This document shows positions 17,283-26,584 of a DNA stretch of 56,615 nucleotides, one piece after another. Below the pieces are notes generated by a model, which was not told the DNA's origin, made no database searches, and was given only the letters and a program-made list of their open reading frames with translations. The position numbers and the translations under genes are program-made. The DNA is from Cyanobacteria bacterium REEB459 (lineage in GTDB: Bacteria; Cyanobacteriota; Cyanobacteriia; Phormidesmidales; Phormidesmidaceae), in assembly GCA_018970085.1 (NCBI GenBank), contig JAGWXD010000020.1, positions 1-56,615 of the forward strand, written 5' to 3'. How positions within the stretch are numbered: position 1 is the first letter of the stretch; the number at the start of each line of letters is the position of its first letter.

Positions 17283-17537
17283 ATGGCTCACAAGAAAGGT
17301 ACAGGCAGCACCCGCAACGGTCGCGATTCTAATTCTAAGCGTCTCGGGGTTAAGCGCTATGGCGGTCAGGTGGTGCGAGCAGGCAATATCCTGATTCGTC
17401 AGCGGGGTACCCATATCCATCCGGGTGAAAACGTAGGCCGGGGGGGAGATGACACCCTATTTGCCCTGGTAGATGGAGTGGTTACTTTTGAACGTCGGGG
17501 TAAGGCTGGCAAAAAGGTCAGTGTTTATCCGGCTTGA
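17283..17537 (+). CDS. rpmA: 50S ribosomal protein L27
   Basis: An 84-residue large-subunit protein whose N-terminal tail reaches towards the peptidyl transferase centre. It begins [18 protein letters not shown] and continues [11 protein letters not shown] with the typical [14 protein letters not shown]. There is no N-terminal extension of the type cleaved in Firmicutes. It is the second gene of the rplU-rpmA operon; a hairpin about 50 bases past its stop probably ends the transcript. Confidence 0.98.
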   Translation: MAHKKGTGSTRNGRDSNSKRLGVKRYGGQVVRAGNILIRQRGTHIHPGENVGRGGDDTLFALVDGVVTFERRGKAGKKVSVYPA

Positions 17538-17586
17538 GCTACCTGAGTCCTGTTTATCTGACGTTTAGGGCTTTGAGGTTAATCGG

Positions 17587-17611
17587 TGACTCCAGGGTGG
17601 GGAGTCATCAT
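17587..17611 (+). terminator. Hairpin downstream of rpmA
   Basis: TGACTCC (17587-17593) and GGAGTCA (17601-17607) form a perfect 7-bp stem with a 7-base loop, followed by TCATTT. The T-tract is weak. It lies between convergent rpmA and the permease gene and could serve either. Confidence 0.6.
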
Positions 17612-17645
17612 TTAAACCTTGGGCCAACTATTTAGCCCCCTTAAG

Positions 17646-18671
17646 TCAATAGCGAATGCGGGGATCGATGTAGGCATTGCAAATATCAATGGCAATGCTA
17701 ATCAGCGCCACAATCAGTCCAAAGAACACCATTAACCCCTGTACCACCGGATAATCCCGTTGGGAGATAGCTTCATAAAGACGATTGGCTAGCCCCGGCC
17801 AGGAAAAGGTTACCTCGGTCAACACGGCCCCTCCCAGCATCGACGCAAAGGTCATGCCGAGAATGGTGATTACCGGAATCAGAGCATTTCTCAGGGCGTG
17901 GACCAACACAATGCGCCTTTCAGCAATGCCCCGGCATCGAGCCGCCTCGACATAATCTGACGCCAGGGTTTGCTTCAAATTGACCCGCACCATGCGCTCG
18001 AATACTCCACTGATTAAAAGACCCAGGGTCAGACTGGGGAGGGCCAGGTAGTAGAGGGCCGTAGTAAAACTACCGAGATCGAAGGCCAGTAGACTATCCA
18101 GCAAATAGAGACCGGTTGGTCCTTGGGGCGGGGTGGCCTGGAGGGGATAGCGGGTAGCGATGGGAAACCAACCCAACTGCACCGCAAACACCATCTGTAA
18201 AATCATGCCAAACCAGTACATGGGAATGGCGTAGGTAATAATGCCAAATAGTCTTCCCCCCGCATCCAGGGCGCTGTTAGGGCGTGAAGCGGCCAGGGCT
18301 CCCACGGTTACCCCCACGGCCACCGCCACCACCATGCCACAGAAGGCTAATTCGAGGGTGGCAGGAAAGTGAGCCTGAATAATCTGCCAAACAGTCTGGC
18401 CCTGGGTGGCCAGGGAGGTACCCAAATCTAGTTTTAGCAAGTTACCCAGGTAGTGCAGGTACTGCAACCCCAGGGGTTGATCTAACCCCAGCTGACTGCG
18501 CAGTTGGTCTTTAGCAGCGGCGGGAGCCCGGGCTCCTAGCAGGGCATCTACTGGATCCCCCGGGGTGGCCCGCAGCAGTAAAAAGACCACCGTGGTAATG
18601 GTCCAGACCATTAGGGGAGCCAGCATTAGTCGGGTGAGAATGTAATAGCGCAGAGCCGCTGATCGGGCCAT
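17646..18671 (-). CDS. Orphan DppB/OppB-type ABC transporter permease
   Basis: A 341-residue integral membrane permease of the peptide/nickel ABC importer family. The N-terminal family signature RLMLAPLMVWTITTVVFLLL is followed by RATPGDPVDALLG, six membrane spans and the EAA loop EAARCRGIAERRIVLVHALR near residue 245 that docks the ATPase. The usual partners (DppC-type permease, ATPases, binding protein) are absent here. The gene starts only 12 bases past the gyrA stop on the same strand, so it may be read from the gyrA transcript. The substrate is unknown. Confidence 0.9.
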   Translation of the reverse strand: MARSAALRYYILTRLMLAPLMVWTITTVVFLLLRATPGDPVDALLGARAPAAAKDQLRSQLGLDQPLGLQYLHYLGNLLKLDLGTSLATQGQTVWQIIQAHFPATLELAFCGMVVAVAVGVTVGALAASRPNSALDAGGRLFGIITYAIPMYWFGMILQMVFAVQLGWFPIATRYPLQATPPQGPTGLYLLDSLLAFDLGSFTTALYYLALPSLTLGLLISGVFERMVRVNLKQTLASDYVEAARCRGIAERRIVLVHALRNALIPVITILGMTFASMLGGAVLTEVTFSWPGLANRLYEAISQRDYPVVQGLMVFFGLIVALISIAIDICNAYIDPRIRY

Positions 18672-18683
18672 AGTGGGGATGCC

Positions 18684-21272
18684 CTATTCCTCTTCGTGAC
18701 GATGGAGACTGGCCTCTGTGTCGGTAGGCAGAATGGCCTCCGGTGCCTCCCGTAAAGCGGGGGGAATGACTGCCACTGCGGCGATCGCATCATCTTCGTC
18801 CAGACGTTGCAAGCGTACCCCGGTGGCGGGCCGCGACTGAATGGAAATGTCATTAATGCGCTGGCGAATAATAATACCCCGGTGGGTGACCAGCATCAGT
18901 TCATCCCCCTCATTGACCACCCGTAACGCCACCAGGGTATCGTCTTGCTTACGAAACTTGGTGGCCATGATGCCCAAACCAGCTCGATTTTGCAGGCGAA
19001 ACTTGACGACGGGCACCCGTTTACCCAGTCCTGAGGCCGTAATCACCAGCACCCAGGGACCGGTTTCACTACCAGGACTGAGGCTGTCGTCGTCCTCCTC
19101 GGTGGCGGCTGCCTGAACCAGGGCTTCTACCACCTGACTGGGAAGGATATCCATACTGATCAGCTCGTCGCCGTGACGCAGGGTCATGGCTTTGACCCCC
19201 CGGGTTGGCCGCCCCAGGGGTCGCAGTTGGTCGTCATCTACCTTGAAGTGGATAGTCATACCCCGTCGGGACCCGATTAAAAGACTATCGCTGGTCCGGG
19301 CTAGGCGCACCCAACGCAACTGGTCACCCTCCTCCAGGGAAATAGCAATGAGACCGTTGGTGCGAATATTGCTAAAGGCAGAGAGGGTGGTTTTCTTGAC
19401 GTAGCCGCCCCGGGTCAGCATGACCAGGTAGTCTTCATCGCTAAACTCCCGTACCGCCAGCACCGAGGTGATCGACTCTTCGACGGGGATGGGTAGCATC
19501 TGCACCATGGGTACCCCCCGGGCCGCCCGGGAGCCCTCTGGAACCTGGTAGGCCCGCAGGCAGTAGGTAACGCCGCGATCGCTAAAAAACAGTACATGGT
19601 CGTGGGTGTAGCAGGTAATAAAGTGCTGTACCCCGTCATCCTCTTTCATTTTGGTACCGGCTTTACCCCGGGTAGCCCGATTTTGGGCTTCAAAGGTGGT
19701 GACTGGCATGCGCTTGATATAGCCCTGGTCGGTGACCAGAATGACGACTGGTTCGTTGGCAATTAGGGAAATATCGCTTAATTCGGCATCGTCAGCTTCA
19801 ATCACGGTGCGACGGGGGGTGCTATGGTCGGCCTTGAGTTTCCCTAACTCATGGATGATAATGTCTAGAATCCGCTCCCGTCGGGCCAGAATATCCTGAA
19901 GATCGGTGATTTTGGCCACCAGTTCAGCATGCTCTGCTTCAATTTTATTGGCCTCCAGCGCGGTCAGGCGACGCAACTGCATTTGCAGAATGGCATCGGC
20001 CTGTAGTTCTGAGAGGCCGTAGCTTTCAATCAATTCCTGTTTGGCGGCGGGGGTGTCGGCGGCTCCCCGAATCAGAGCGATGATGGCATCCAGGTTAGCC
20101 AGGGCGATCAGATAGCCCTGCAGAATATGGTCTCGCTCCTCGGCCTTACGCAGCTCGTACTGGGTACGGCGGGTAATGGTTTCAATGCGGAAGTCAAGGA
20201 ATACCTCCAGCATCCGCTTCAGACCCAGTAATTGAGGTTCCCCATTCACTAGGGCCAGCATGTTGACGCCAAAGTTATTCTGCAGGGGCGTTTGTTTATA
20301 CAGATTATTAAGCACTACCCGGGGGTAGGCATCGCGCTTCAGCTCGATTACGATGCGCATACCGTCGCGATCGCTTTCGTCGCGAATGTCAGAAATGCCC
20401 TCAAGTTTGCGCTCGTTGACCATCTCAGCGATGCGCTCAATCATGCCTGCCTTATTGGTTTGGTAGGGCAGTTCGGTAATCACAATGGCATCGCGATCGG
20501 GCCGGCCCCGGTGTTCAATCGTTTCGATGGCAGCCACTCCCCGCATGGTCACCGAACCCCGCCCGGTTCTATAGGCATCGCCAATACCACTGCGACCTAA
20601 GATTTGCCCCCCTGTAGGAAAGTCAGGACCAGGGATAATTTCCATTAAGGCAGCGGTGGAAATATCGGGATTGTCAATCAGGGCAATGACGCCGTCAATT
20701 AACTCCCCCGGATTGTGGGGCGGAATATTGGTGGCCATCCCCACCGCAATGCCAGCAGACCCATTCAACAATAGCTGGGGCAGGCGGGAGGGCAGGACTA
20801 CCGGTTCCTGCTGAGACCCATCAAAGTTATCAACAAAATCAACGGTCTCTGATTCAATATCTTGCAGCAGGGAGTCGCTGGCCAGGGATTGCAACCGACA
20901 CTCGGTGTAGCGCATGGCCGCCGGTGGGTCGTTGTCGATGGAGCCAAAGTTACCATGGCCATTGATCAGCGGAGATCGCATCGAAAAGTCCTGAGCCATC
21001 CGCACCAGGGCATCGTAGACCGCGGTGTCACCATGGGGATGGTACTTACCCAGCACTTCCCCCACCACCCGAGCGCACTTACGAAAGGGGCGATCAGCGC
21101 TTAGCCCCAGTTCGTGCATGGCATAGAGAATGCGGCGGTGAACTGGCTTGAGCCCGTCCCTGGCATCTGGGAGAGCCCGACCCACAATGACGCTCATGGC
21201 GTACTCCAGGTAGGACCGGGACATTTCGTTACGCAGATCCGTGGGGACGATCCGCTCGTCGGGGGTTGCCAT
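18684..21272 (-). CDS. gyrA: DNA gyrase subunit A
   Basis: The breakage-reunion subunit of a type IIA topoisomerase, 862 residues from the ATG at 21272 ([20 protein letters not shown]). The catalytic tyrosine is Tyr122 in AAMRYTECR. The quinolone-determining region reads [17 protein letters not shown], with Thr83 where Escherichia coli has Ser83, and Asp87 conserved. The C-terminal beta-pinwheel domain begins near residue 500; its GyrA-box position reads like RATRGKAG, a variant of QRRGGKG. GyrA rather than ParC is preferred on this box and on length. The gene is preceded by a structured leader and followed closely by a permease gene. Confidence 0.94.
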   Translation of the reverse strand: MATPDERIVPTDLRNEMSRSYLEYAMSVIVGRALPDARDGLKPVHRRILYAMHELGLSADRPFRKCARVVGEVLGKYHPHGDTAVYDALVRMAQDFSMRSPLINGHGNFGSIDNDPPAAMRYTECRLQSLASDSLLQDIESETVDFVDNFDGSQQEPVVLPSRLPQLLLNGSAGIAVGMATNIPPHNPGELIDGVIALIDNPDISTAALMEIIPGPDFPTGGQILGRSGIGDAYRTGRGSVTMRGVAAIETIEHRGRPDRDAIVITELPYQTNKAGMIERIAEMVNERKLEGISDIRDESDRDGMRIVIELKRDAYPRVVLNNLYKQTPLQNNFGVNMLALVNGEPQLLGLKRMLEVFLDFRIETITRRTQYELRKAEERDHILQGYLIALANLDAIIALIRGAADTPAAKQELIESYGLSELQADAILQMQLRRLTALEANKIEAEHAELVAKITDLQDILARRERILDIIIHELGKLKADHSTPRRTVIEADDAELSDISLIANEPVVILVTDQGYIKRMPVTTFEAQNRATRGKAGTKMKEDDGVQHFITCYTHDHVLFFSDRGVTYCLRAYQVPEGSRAARGVPMVQMLPIPVEESITSVLAVREFSDEDYLVMLTRGGYVKKTTLSAFSNIRTNGLIAISLEEGDQLRWVRLARTSDSLLIGSRRGMTIHFKVDDDQLRPLGRPTRGVKAMTLRHGDELISMDILPSQVVEALVQAAATEEDDDSLSPGSETGPWVLVITASGLGKRVPVVKFRLQNRAGLGIMATKFRKQDDTLVALRVVNEGDELMLVTHRGIIIRQRINDISIQSRPATGVRLQRLDEDDAIAAVAVIPPALREAPEAILPTDTEASLHRHEEE

Positions 21273-21303
21273 AGCCAGGAAAAGCTCCAAATTTTAGAAT
21301 AAT

Positions 21304-21350
21304 AAAGCGCTAGTCAGACCCTCGCACCGAGGGGTGCTGAATAGCGCTTT
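21304..21350 (-). promoter_or_regulatory. Stem-loop in the gyrA leader
   Basis: The outer perfect 9-bp arms AAAGCGCTA (21304-21312) and TAGCGCTTT (21342-21350) enclose CAG / CTG and CCCTC / GAGGG (21319-21323 and 21329-21333). The result is a three-segment hairpin ending 32 bases upstream of the gyrA ATG. It lies downstream of a consensus -10 box on the minus strand, so it would be in the 5' untranslated RNA. Confidence 0.65.
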
Positions 21351-21380
21351 AGGAGTTGATTTTGTAGGAACTCATGCTTA

Positions 21381-21386
21381 ATTATA
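21381..21386 (-). promoter_or_regulatory. -10 box for gyrA
   Basis: ATTATA on the plus strand reads TATAAT on the minus strand, a perfect -10 hexamer about 109 bases upstream of the gyrA start. No good -35 hexamer is at the right spacing, which is not unusual for supercoiling-responsive gyr promoters. Confidence 0.55.
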
Positions 21387-21534
21387 TTAGCACAAATCTA
21401 CTGCTAAGCCCGGTGATTAGCGGCTCTAGCCTGGATCTCAGGACCGCCTTCTAAGCTGCTGCCAATCACAGCCTCAGCCCCCTTGCCTAGTTGCCTCTTC
21501 AGCTTTCTTATGGCCCTGCCTAAGCCCTAACCCC

Positions 21535-22476
21535 ATGGCCAATTTTAGGTTTCGAGCCCAACTGCCAGTGATCTATTCGCCGCTTTTTTTGGACCACGAC
21601 ACCGGTGCCTGGCATCCAGAAAATCCTGGCCGGTTGCAGGCGATTGTGGCGGCCCTGCAAGCGGTTAGCTGGGCAGACCGCCTGGTCTGGCATTTACCTA
21701 CCGCTGTCGATGATGGCGTTGATCAAGCCATTGCCCGCTGCCATAGCCCCGCCTATCGGCACCAGTTAGAGCAACTGGCGGCTGGGGGAGGGGGCCAACT
21801 GGATGGAGATACCCTGGTCTCACCCGCCAGCTATCAGGTGGCCCGGCTGGCGGTGAGAGCCTGGCTGGATGGGGTGGACTGGGTCAGGCGTACTGGGGAA
21901 CCTGCTTTTGTGCTGGCTCGTCCCCCCGGGCATCACGCCTTGAGCGACCGGGGTATGGGCTTTTGCTTGCTGGGTAACGCGGCGATCGCCGCCGCCTACG
22001 CCTTGAGCCAGCCGGAGATCAATCGGGTGGCGATTCTGGATTGGGATGTCCACCACGGTAATGGTACCCAGGCCTTGGTGGAAGCCAATCCAGCCATTGC
22101 CTACTGTTCGCTGCATCAGTTCCCAGCCTATCCCGGTAGCGGTAGACAGCAGGACACCGGACCATACCAGAACGTCCTCAACCTGCCCCTACCCCCTGGT
22201 AGCGATGCTCGAGTTTACAATCAGGCCTTTGAACAGGCAGTATTGCCCTTTCTCAGCCATTTTGCCCCCGATCTACTGATCGTCAGTGCGGGCTACGATG
22301 CCAATGGGGCCGATCCCCTGGCGGATATGGCCCTAGAGCCGCAAGATTTTGGCAACTTTACGAGGTATTGCCTGGGGCTAACTCGCCGACTAGTCTTTGG
22401 CCTGGAGGGGGGCTACGACTACAGCGCCCTCAGTCAATCGGTACTGGCGACCCTGGCCGCCTGTCTGGGGGTGTAG
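21535..22476 (+). CDS. Histone deacetylase-family amidohydrolase
   Basis: A zinc-dependent deacetylase of the arginase/deacetylase fold, 313 residues. Conserved elements are RPPGHHA (residues about 123-129), the metal-binding ILDWDVHHGNGTQ near 167 and SAGYDANGADPL near 252, then GLEGGYD near 290. Bacterial members deacetylate acetylated polyamines or other small molecules, or lysines; the substrate here cannot be told. The gene is divergent from gyrA and its last 47 bases overlap the 3' end of ygfZ on the other strand. Confidence 0.93.
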   Translation: MANFRFRAQLPVIYSPLFLDHDTGAWHPENPGRLQAIVAALQAVSWADRLVWHLPTAVDDGVDQAIARCHSPAYRHQLEQLAAGGGGQLDGDTLVSPASYQVARLAVRAWLDGVDWVRRTGEPAFVLARPPGHHALSDRGMGFCLLGNAAIAAAYALSQPEINRVAILDWDVHHGNGTQALVEANPAIAYCSLHQFPAYPGSGRQQDTGPYQNVLNLPLPPGSDARVYNQAFEQAVLPFLSHFAPDLLIVSAGYDANGADPLADMALEPQDFGNFTRYCLGLTRRLVFGLEGGYDYSALSQSVLATLAACLGV

Positions 22477-23539
22477 TCGGGGCAGCCTTGCTCTCCAGGT
22501 AACCGCGGGCTAAAAAGGGGCAGTCCACTACCCGAGCGCTAGCTGTTCCCAGGCTGACCACCAAACCGGCTCCCCCGGCTTTAGTGCGCACATACCCCAG
22601 CCCCCGATAGCCCTGGGGAGTTGCCACCAGGCTGGTTAAAACCCCCAGGGTTTCTCCTGCCAGGGTAATCGCTGTGCCCGTTGGTACGGGCTGGCTGAGT
22701 TCCAGACCCCACAGTTGCTGCCTAACTCCCCGGTAGGTATTGAGCCGGGCAATGGTTTCCTGGCCAATATAACACCCCTTATCAAAGCAAATAGTCTGCC
22801 ACAGCCCTGCTTCCAGGGGGTTGTAGTTCTCCCCCAGTTCCGCCCCCGGCGACGGTCGACCCTGTTCTATGCGCAGTTGTTCCCACACCTGTTCTCCGGC
22901 CGGAATCGCCCCCGCCTGCTGCAGTTGGGCCCAAACCAGGGCGGCGATCGCCGCCGGTATTAGCAGGGTATATCCCTCCAGGCCCAGCCCCGTACCCACC
23001 GCCAGACGCCCAGCCTCTCCGCCGATGGTGACCAGATGGTGATCCCCAAATCGGGATGGGTCTAAGGCCTGCACTCCCAGGTTCAATAGTACGGCTTCAC
23101 TACCAGGGCCGACCAGGGTAAAGGCCAGCAGGCTTGAAGTCAGGTTGGTTAGGCTAACCCGGTCAGCAGGAAAGATATAGCGGTCCATCCAGGCCATCAA
23201 GGGTTGGTCCTGCTCTGGTGAGGTCAGCCCCAGTAGGGTTGTTTCAGTGACATAGACCGTAACCAGATCAAGGGTTCTAGCGGTAGCGGTCAAAAACACC
23301 GTGTCGCATCCCTGGCCGGGTTGGCGCTGATTAAATGTATTGGTGGTCTGGTTATGTAAAAATCGCAGTCGGTCGGCTCCACCGATCTGCACCAGGCCCC
23401 AATGACTCCGATCAAACAGGGCGCACCCCTGCCGGACTGCGGCCAGGGCCTGATCGTCGTTAGCAAAACTCAGGGGAACTGGCCGACCGGCAAAAACGCC
23501 CCCCCGCTGCTGTTGAAGCTCTCTTAGTGTTTCGATCAT
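22430..23539 (-). CDS. ygfZ: Folate-binding protein YgfZ (tRNA-modifying / Fe-S maintenance protein)
   Basis: A 369-residue GcvT-fold protein. The diagnostic YgfZ motif KGCYIGQE with its conserved cysteine is near residues 258-265 in CFDKGCYIGQETIARL. YgfZ/IBA57 proteins use tetrahydrofolate and help assemble or repair certain [4Fe-4S] enzymes. The N-terminus MIETLRELQQQRGGVFAG and the folate-domain region around LFDRSHWGLVQIGGADRLRF agree with the family. The last about 15 codons overlap the deacetylase gene in antisense; the terminal SKAAPTTPPDRRPGSPVPID is likely a variable tail. Confidence 0.9.
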   Translation of the reverse strand: MIETLRELQQQRGGVFAGRPVPLSFANDDQALAAVRQGCALFDRSHWGLVQIGGADRLRFLHNQTTNTFNQRQPGQGCDTVFLTATARTLDLVTVYVTETTLLGLTSPEQDQPLMAWMDRYIFPADRVSLTNLTSSLLAFTLVGPGSEAVLLNLGVQALDPSRFGDHHLVTIGGEAGRLAVGTGLGLEGYTLLIPAAIAALVWAQLQQAGAIPAGEQVWEQLRIEQGRPSPGAELGENYNPLEAGLWQTICFDKGCYIGQETIARLNTYRGVRQQLWGLELSQPVPTGTAITLAGETLGVLTSLVATPQGYRGLGYVRTKAGGAGLVVSLGTASARVVDCPFLARGYLESKAAPTTPPDRRPGSPVPID

Positions 23540-24924
<1,385 letters not shown>

Positions 24925-24977
24925 GACCTTCCCTCCCAGCCGGCTTAGACCCACAGAACTGCCTACACTCTGAGGAT

Positions 24978-25556
24978 TTAAGCCTGGTTGGGGAGATCGG
25001 GGGTGAGGTCGAGTTTTTCTTTGTCTAGTCGCCGTTTGCGAGCATATAACTGAATCGTGGCTGCCATCGCCACGACCAAGCCTACTATCAACCAGGTGGC
25101 AGCCCCGGTTGGAAAATTGTTCTTAAATACCACCAGCATGACAATTAACACCAGCAACAGGGTGGGAGCCTCGTTTAAGGCCCGTAGCTGCTGGCTGGAC
25201 CACTGGCATTCTCCCCGTTGTAGCTGGCCCATTAAACGCCAGCAATAAAAGTGGTAGGCCAGTAGAACTCCAACCAGGGATAGTTTCATGTGCATCCAGC
25301 CAGACTTCAGGTAGTCGGGTGCGGTCACCACTAGGGCGATCGCCATGGCTACCGTCACAATTAACCCCGGAGTCGTAATAATGCCAAACAGCCGCCGCTC
25401 CATGATCTCGTACTGGCGCTTCAGAATAGTTTGGTCGGGTTCCGGTGCGGCGGCCGCCTCGACATGGTAAATAAACAGGCGCACCAGATAAAATAATCCG
25501 GCGAACCAGACAACCACCCCAACAATATGAAATGTCTTAAACCAGTAATATGCCAT
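24978..25556 (-). CDS. hemJ: Protoporphyrinogen oxidase HemJ
   Basis: An integral membrane enzyme converting protoporphyrinogen IX to protoporphyrin IX, the last common step of heme and chlorophyll synthesis in most cyanobacteria. I start it at 25556 (MAYYWFKTFHIVGVVVWFAG), which has AGGAG seven bases upstream; two earlier Met codons at 25562 and 25631 fit less well. The protein is 192 residues with four or five membrane spans, the conserved His in KTFHIVG, the FYLVRLFIYHVEA segment and RRLFGIITTPG. The charged C-terminus (KRRLDKEKLDL) is cytoplasmic. An ExbB-type gene lies upstream on the same strand. Confidence 0.92.
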   Translation of the reverse strand: MAYYWFKTFHIVGVVVWFAGLFYLVRLFIYHVEAAAAPEPDQTILKRQYEIMERRLFGIITTPGLIVTVAMAIALVVTAPDYLKSGWMHMKLSLVGVLLAYHFYCWRLMGQLQRGECQWSSQQLRALNEAPTLLLVLIVMLVVFKNNFPTGAATWLIVGLVVAMAATIQLYARKRRLDKEKLDLTPDLPNQA

Positions 25557-25687
25557 TGCCATGCTCCTGACCCAGATTAGGGTAACCCAGATTAGAACTA
25601 AACCCGGGAGATCGTACCCATTCCCTGTCAATTTACCCCATCTTTTTTGCCAATAGAGGAGCCAGGCAGGGAATGGTTAGGGCAATT

Positions 25688-26362
25688 CTAGGCTCTTAGG
25701 ACAGTTCTTTCCCGTTCAGGAATGATGGTGCCAGGCTCGTACCAGTATTGACGGTAGATAAGCTCCAGTTCGTTGCCTACCTCGGAGAAGTAATCCATCT
25801 GCTTGGCTTGAAGGGTGACCATGACCCGAAACACCAGAAGGGCCATAATCGCCACAATCATGCCCGTAGCCGTACAAATCAGGGCTTCACCAATCCCTGC
25901 TGCTGCTGCTGTGGCCTGCTCACCGCCGCCGCCGGAGCCAATGTTCAAGTTGCCAAAGGTGGAAATCAAACCGGTTACCGTACCCAATAATCCCAGCAGG
26001 GGAGCAACCGCCACAATGGTCTCAAGCATCTTGTCGCCCTTGCGCATCTTCATAAACTCTTTATCGGCAGCAGCTTCTAGGGCCAGGCTAAAGGTCTCTG
26101 GTGAGGGATTTTTGAGCCGTAGGGGGGCCAGCAAAAAACGACCAATCGCCAGGTCTTGAAACCGGGAAGCTAGGCTAGCCGCCTCGGTTAGATCTCGCCG
26201 GGATGCCTCTAAAACATCGTGAACAACTTGGCCTTCTTGCCGCAGTAACCGGGACCAAAATAGGGCTCGCTCTAGGCCAGTGGCAATGGTTATCACCGAA
26301 CAGCCAAGAATGGGAACCATAATTGGCCCCCCTTCTCTTACCAGGTCAAAAACGGTACTCAT
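25688..26362 (-). CDS. MotA/TolQ/ExbB proton channel family protein
   Basis: A 224-residue inner-membrane protein with three membrane spans and the family core: ETIVAVAPLLGLLGTVTGLI near residues 111-130 and GIGEALICTATGMIVAIMAL near 152-171. These subunits pair with an ExbD/TolR protein to convert proton flow into work on outer-membrane transport or envelope integrity. No ExbD gene adjoins it; the neighbours are hemJ (downstream) and an FAD oxidoreductase (upstream). It is either an orphan or works with an ExbD encoded elsewhere. Confidence 0.92.
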   Translation of the reverse strand: MSTVFDLVREGGPIMVPILGCSVITIATGLERALFWSRLLRQEGQVVHDVLEASRRDLTEAASLASRFQDLAIGRFLLAPLRLKNPSPETFSLALEAAADKEFMKMRKGDKMLETIVAVAPLLGLLGTVTGLISTFGNLNIGSGGGGEQATAAAAGIGEALICTATGMIVAIMALLVFRVMVTLQAKQMDYFSEVGNELELIYRQYWYEPGTIIPERERTVLRA

Positions 26363-26584
26363 AACCTATGTTCAAACTCCTGTTAAGGGATAACACCGGC
26401 AAGGGCAAATCTTTTATGCCTGCCAACCCGTCTTGAAGGAAGGGCAGTCGATCAAGGCAACTCTCTTCCCTTTCAACCTTAGCCTAGAAACAAAGAGAAA
26501 AAGATTAAGGGGAGAGGGGCTTCAGGTTAAGAAGTGGTTATGGCAGCAATGGGGTCAATTTGCCCTGCTAGATCGCGTTGCTGC

